Assembly (NCBI GenBank): GCA_003254885.1 | Contig: QANT01005784.1 | Location: forward strand, 30,602 to 94,601 | Source of the DNA: Purshia tridentata | Lineage: Eukaryota > Streptophyta > Magnoliopsida > Rosales > Rosaceae | Reading direction: 5' to 3' | Length of the DNA stretch: 64,000 nt | In this document: positions 60,283-64,000 of the stretch, one piece after another | Position numbering within the stretch: position 1 is the stretch's first letter | Layout: each line of letters opens with the position of its first letter | The notes under the pieces: model-generated | Told to the model about the DNA's origin: nothing | Databases searched by the model: none | What the model saw: only the letters and a program-made list of their open reading frames with translations | Made by a program: the position numbers and the translations under genes

Positions 60283-63200
60283 TGAACTTCAGCTCAATTA
60301 TCTCTCTCTCTGCCTCTCTCTGCCTATCTGTCTCTCTCTATATCTCTGTGTTTCTCGCTCTAAGCTAAAAAAACTGAGCTCAATGTATACAAATAATTAA
60401 GCATAATAAATGCCGCCAATAATAATGAGTATTATTAAGCCGTTAACACGATTTTAATCACAAAGCTCTCTGCTTTTCGACTCCACCAGCAACCAAGCAG
60501 CACCAGCAGCACTTCCACTTTTTCTCGCTCACGCACTCTCCGTGCAACGATGCGCGATCGAAAAACCGTTACACCAAAACCGCCAATCCCCTCCTCTGCA
60601 ACCGTTACAAAACCGCCCTCCTCAGCCCCGCAAAACCGCTTTTCGCCCTTTCTCTCTCTAAAAAACTCGCACAAACACACTTGCTCACACTCTCTCTCTA
60701 GGAGGAATCCAGGAAGAAACGCCGTTACAGAGAATCCCCAAACTGCTTTGCGCGCGTCTTGTTATACGCGACTCTTTGATTGCTTTTAACTCTGACCCTC
60801 TCTCTCTCTCCTCTCTGCCTTTCTGTGTCATTGTACGAACTGGGCTAACCGTAGTTGGGTTAAGTAACCGGAGGGGGAGGTTAACCGGACGGAACGCGTT
60901 ACGGAAAGGTGACGGCGTTGTATAACGGCGTGTGGATGGGGAGGGGAGTTTTAATTATACTTGCTGATCTGAACGGCGCTTCGGGATGCGTGTGATTAGG
61001 GGTAACGAAGGTCCGTCAAGCTGAGTGCCGTTCTGTTTGTCGCCGTCCCTTTCGTTGTCTGCTTCGAAGCAGGCAACAGGGTTGGCTCGAGTTAACCCGG
61101 CAGAATTTTGGGAGGATTTTAATTTAGTTTTTATTTTTTTTAATTTATGGGTTTTCGTGGAGGTTAGAATAATAATAGAATGGTTTTGGTCTGATAATTA
61201 CGTTGTGTGCCACTCTGTAATGTGGGTGGGGCCCGCGATAACACGTCACAAGCGTTGGATCTTGATTTTTTTTTTCTGTTTTTTTCTTTACCTTTTCTTT
61301 TCCCGGACAATCTGCGAGCGGTTCGGTGGTCCTTGTTCGCACCCGTCAGCAGAGTTCCCATTGCCGGTTCCATGTGACTGGGTTTTCTTCTGGGTCCCGC
61401 GCCACGTGTACTCACCCTTTCCTTTCTGTTCGCTTCCACGTAAATCTTTTGTGCAAGAAAATATTTTCGTTTTAGCGCGACTGCAACTAGCACGGCGTCG
61501 TTTTGCTTTGGACAAGTTGCGAAGATTTATGCGTTGCCCAATTGCTGCACAATAAAAATAAGAAAACATTTTGGGTGTGACTGTAACTCCATCATACGAT
61601 CTTATTAATTAAGGTGTTATAATATAGTTGGTCGATAAAATTATACTTTTTAATATAGTATTATATATATTTAACAATGTTATATGAGATTTATTATATC
61701 ACTTAACGATACAATGATCACATTAAAAGATTATTTAGCAAAAGTGTTGAATAGATTTTAAACGGATCGATTCATAAGGAGCATTGTGCTTATGTTGTAA
61801 CATTGTCTTTTAGAGGTTCGGGTTTGGATTTTACTTCTTAGACACATAATTTTGAAACTAAACCCTAAATAAGCGATGAACCATTCATCAGTATTAATTA
61901 TAACTAACAAAAATATGTAACAAGGTAGTTTAAAGCGATCAAACGAGCACACCTAATCAATTATGAAAAACTCCAATGCATCCCCCACCAAATTGTGGTT
62001 AATTTAAAGGAGTTAAGTCAATTCTATTTACTGTTTACTGACAAGGAATACTGTGATGTAGTGAGAGAGAGAGAGAGGGTGCAAGCTTGAGAAGCACAGT
62101 AAATTGTAAAACAAAAGAAAAACAGTGAAAAAGTAAGCATCATAAGTCAGATTTGGGTGCTTTACCTCTTCCCATCTCTCGGAAGAACAATGAAAAGTTA
62201 AGTGAGGATTTGTTTAAGGAGCAACTTTGGTTTTAAAATAAATGACTAGTCTAAGTAGTCTTCTTCCCTACTTTGCATCTTTAACAACTTAAGCAACTCT
62301 CTGTCCCCCTACAAGAATATATCATATTCATATATGATTATCAAATCCAAGATGCCTTCCCACAAGCACCACTTTATGTGCTCTCTCTCTCTTATTCACA
62401 CAATAATTTAATCCCATCTTTTTTAATGTCACACATCACATAATGCTAAGCTTCTTTCTTTTTTGTTTTGGGTAGGATTCATCATATAAATATACCATTT
62501 ATATAACCTAAACTATATATATGTTGCTTTTGGGACCAATTTACATACACAAAGTTGTTCAAGTGTTAGATTGAATGGCAAGGCCAAACAAGTACTTATT
62601 TTAACATTGATGTCAACTTTAGTCTTGGCAACTTGAGTGAAGAGTATAATGATTGATGGTAATGGCCAGAAAAAAGAAGAAATTGGGTCCTTGACTTGTT
62701 GCAATCACTAACATTGCTTTATGATATATATTTGATCATTTATACCAACAAATATTGCTATAATTAATGGCACTTAATTATAACTAATTTGTCTAGTGAT
62801 CAACTAAGAGATGTTATATTTGGTTTAATGGAATTAAGATGTTACTTGAGAAGCCAATTATGAGGCAACTTTTGTTGAGAAACATGAGAAATTTTTGTAT
62901 ACATGGAAGCACCTTCCATTAATTAGTTTCTATTTTGACATAGAAATGCAAGCAATTATTTAGACTCTTCATCTTTGAACTTTTCAAAATGTTTCGGTAT
63001 ATATGAAACTTAAAATTAAAAAAAATGGAAGGACAAAATATTCTTTTGATCAAGTACAAACTTTATTATTAAGAACAAATTTGCACACCTATGATTATAA
63101 CTCCAATAACATAAAATGGTGATGTGAATGAATAAATGTCTCATATATTTCACGTTTTTCTTGATTTTTAATTCTAATCATTGTGTTTTAGATTGTGATC

Positions 63201-64000
63201 GTGATTTTGATTGTAAATGTGTAATTACTTATTTATTAAAAAAAAAAAATTCTCCTACGGAGGAAAAAGAAAGAGAGCAATAAATATATATATATTTTTT
63301 TTTGAAGTGAGAAAACTCTTTGTGATGCTAAGGAGTGCTTACCTTTTCCAATGGGCATATATTCAAAAACAATATTATTATCAAATCAAACAGTGTAAGA
63401 AGAAAAGAGACCCAACATTGTGATTCACACACTTTTTGCAGCAAACAACCCAATCAACCACCCAAGAGTTATTTAGCCTTTGTTTTTGCCTTTGCATTTC
63501 TGTTTGGGTAATTTAAATTTGTACACAAATTTGGTCCTGGTGGGAATGCATGGCAGAAAGCAATGTGAATTCGGGTCAGCATCTGTTTGTTTAATTAACA
63601 ATGGGATTAATTAGTACTATTTAGTATTTAGTGCTGTGGATTAGCGTACGAGAGCCTGCTTGGGTGTTAAACTTTACAATTTTGTTAGGCTTTTTTGGAT
63701 CAGAGAACGTGCATAAGAGTAACGACAAACCAATCACAATTTGGTTATGTGTGTGTTTGGCTGTACCCAATACCCATGGCTCCCCATATAATTAGTCCCC
63801 CAACTTAGATTTCTTATGCATAACTTTATTGTCCGACACCTGTCTTATTAATATGATAATTGGACTGTCTTTGTACTAATAATTGGATGAGTTTACTATA
63901 ATATAAAAATTAGAAATTTAGGATTAAATACAAAGTTTCAAGGGTTAATTACAAATAAATCAATTAAAAATTTCACAATTACATTTTAATCAATGCAGTT
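60283..64000. other. ARF upstream region and intergenic DNA to window end
   Basis: The first 0.6 kb is a CT-rich leader and promoter (CTCTCT runs at 60299-60360 on the plus strand, and again near 60690 and 60797-60816). It is followed by a relatively GC-rich 60.8-61.5 kb segment with a 176-codon open frame that has no recognisable motif. From 61.6 kb on the DNA is AT-rich and no gene is seen. Confidence 0.6.

Noticed and set aside
61025-61555. 176-codon open frame in a GC-richer segment upstream of the ARF
   Set aside because: Low-complexity, Phe/Trp-rich translation with no motif. Overlapping open frames exist on the other strand. No splice or TATA context. GC-rich DNA lengthens chance frames.
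1-64000. CRISPR arrays, phage or integrated virus sequence
   Set aside because: No regularly spaced repeats with unique spacers. No capsid, polymerase, reverse transcriptase or integrase motifs in the frames examined.

Overview
The window is nuclear DNA from a flowering plant, most likely a woody eudicot of the rosid group (inferred). It has AT-rich intergenic DNA, GT-AG introns with T-rich acceptors, MITEs, a eukaryotic tRNA-Ser with a long variable arm, and only plant gene families. There is no prokaryotic, plasmid or phage signal. Ten protein-coding genes and one tRNA gene could be modelled exon by exon. Every splice model closes in frame from ATG to stop, and most give the length usual for the family.

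Layout: (1) 984-4187 (+) KLCR/CMU kinesin-light-chain-related TPR protein. (2) 9980-12540 (+) clade II SWEET sugar transporter. (3) 14305-18627 (-) NIN-like protein of the NLP6/7 type. (4) 22006-23145 (-) protein kish (TMEM167), 70 aa in four tiny coding exons. (5) 23510-28268 (+) a 14-exon gene for a protein with four tandem DUF2439 (ZGRF1/Mte1 N-terminal type) domains and no helicase. (6) 28615-30991 (-) ABI-like SCAR/WAVE subunit (ABIL). (7) 32862-35451 (-) 26S proteasome subunit RPN12a. (8) 36559-38680 (+) plastid ribosomal protein bS6c. (9) 42223-44001 (+) ATL-type RING-H2 E3 ligase. (10) tRNA-Ser(UGA) at 44478-44559 (-). (11) 44810-49221 (-) cellulose synthase-like G. (12) 56498-60282 (-) repressor-class auxin response factor (ARF9/18 type).

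Several neighbours are paired. kish and the DUF2439 gene are head to head over 364 bp, and RPN12a and bS6c are head to head over 1.1 kb. The DUF2439 gene and ABIL are tail to tail, as are SWEET and NLP, and ATL and CSLG. No metabolic or functional cluster is evident; these are mostly single housekeeping or regulatory genes.

The rest is intergenic DNA containing short non-autonomous transposons: a hAT-type MITE with an 8-bp target-site duplication at 12916-13462; a long-armed foldback element at 35676-36178 between two head-to-head promoters; two copies of one foldback MITE family at 4943-5156 and 51114-51396; and a larger inverted-repeat element at 55014-55916. The most unusual gene is the four-domain DUF2439 protein. 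Its domains are built from repeating exon modules with an exactly 98-nt first exon, and one of its introns appears to be a 111-nt, stop-free GC-AG intron.
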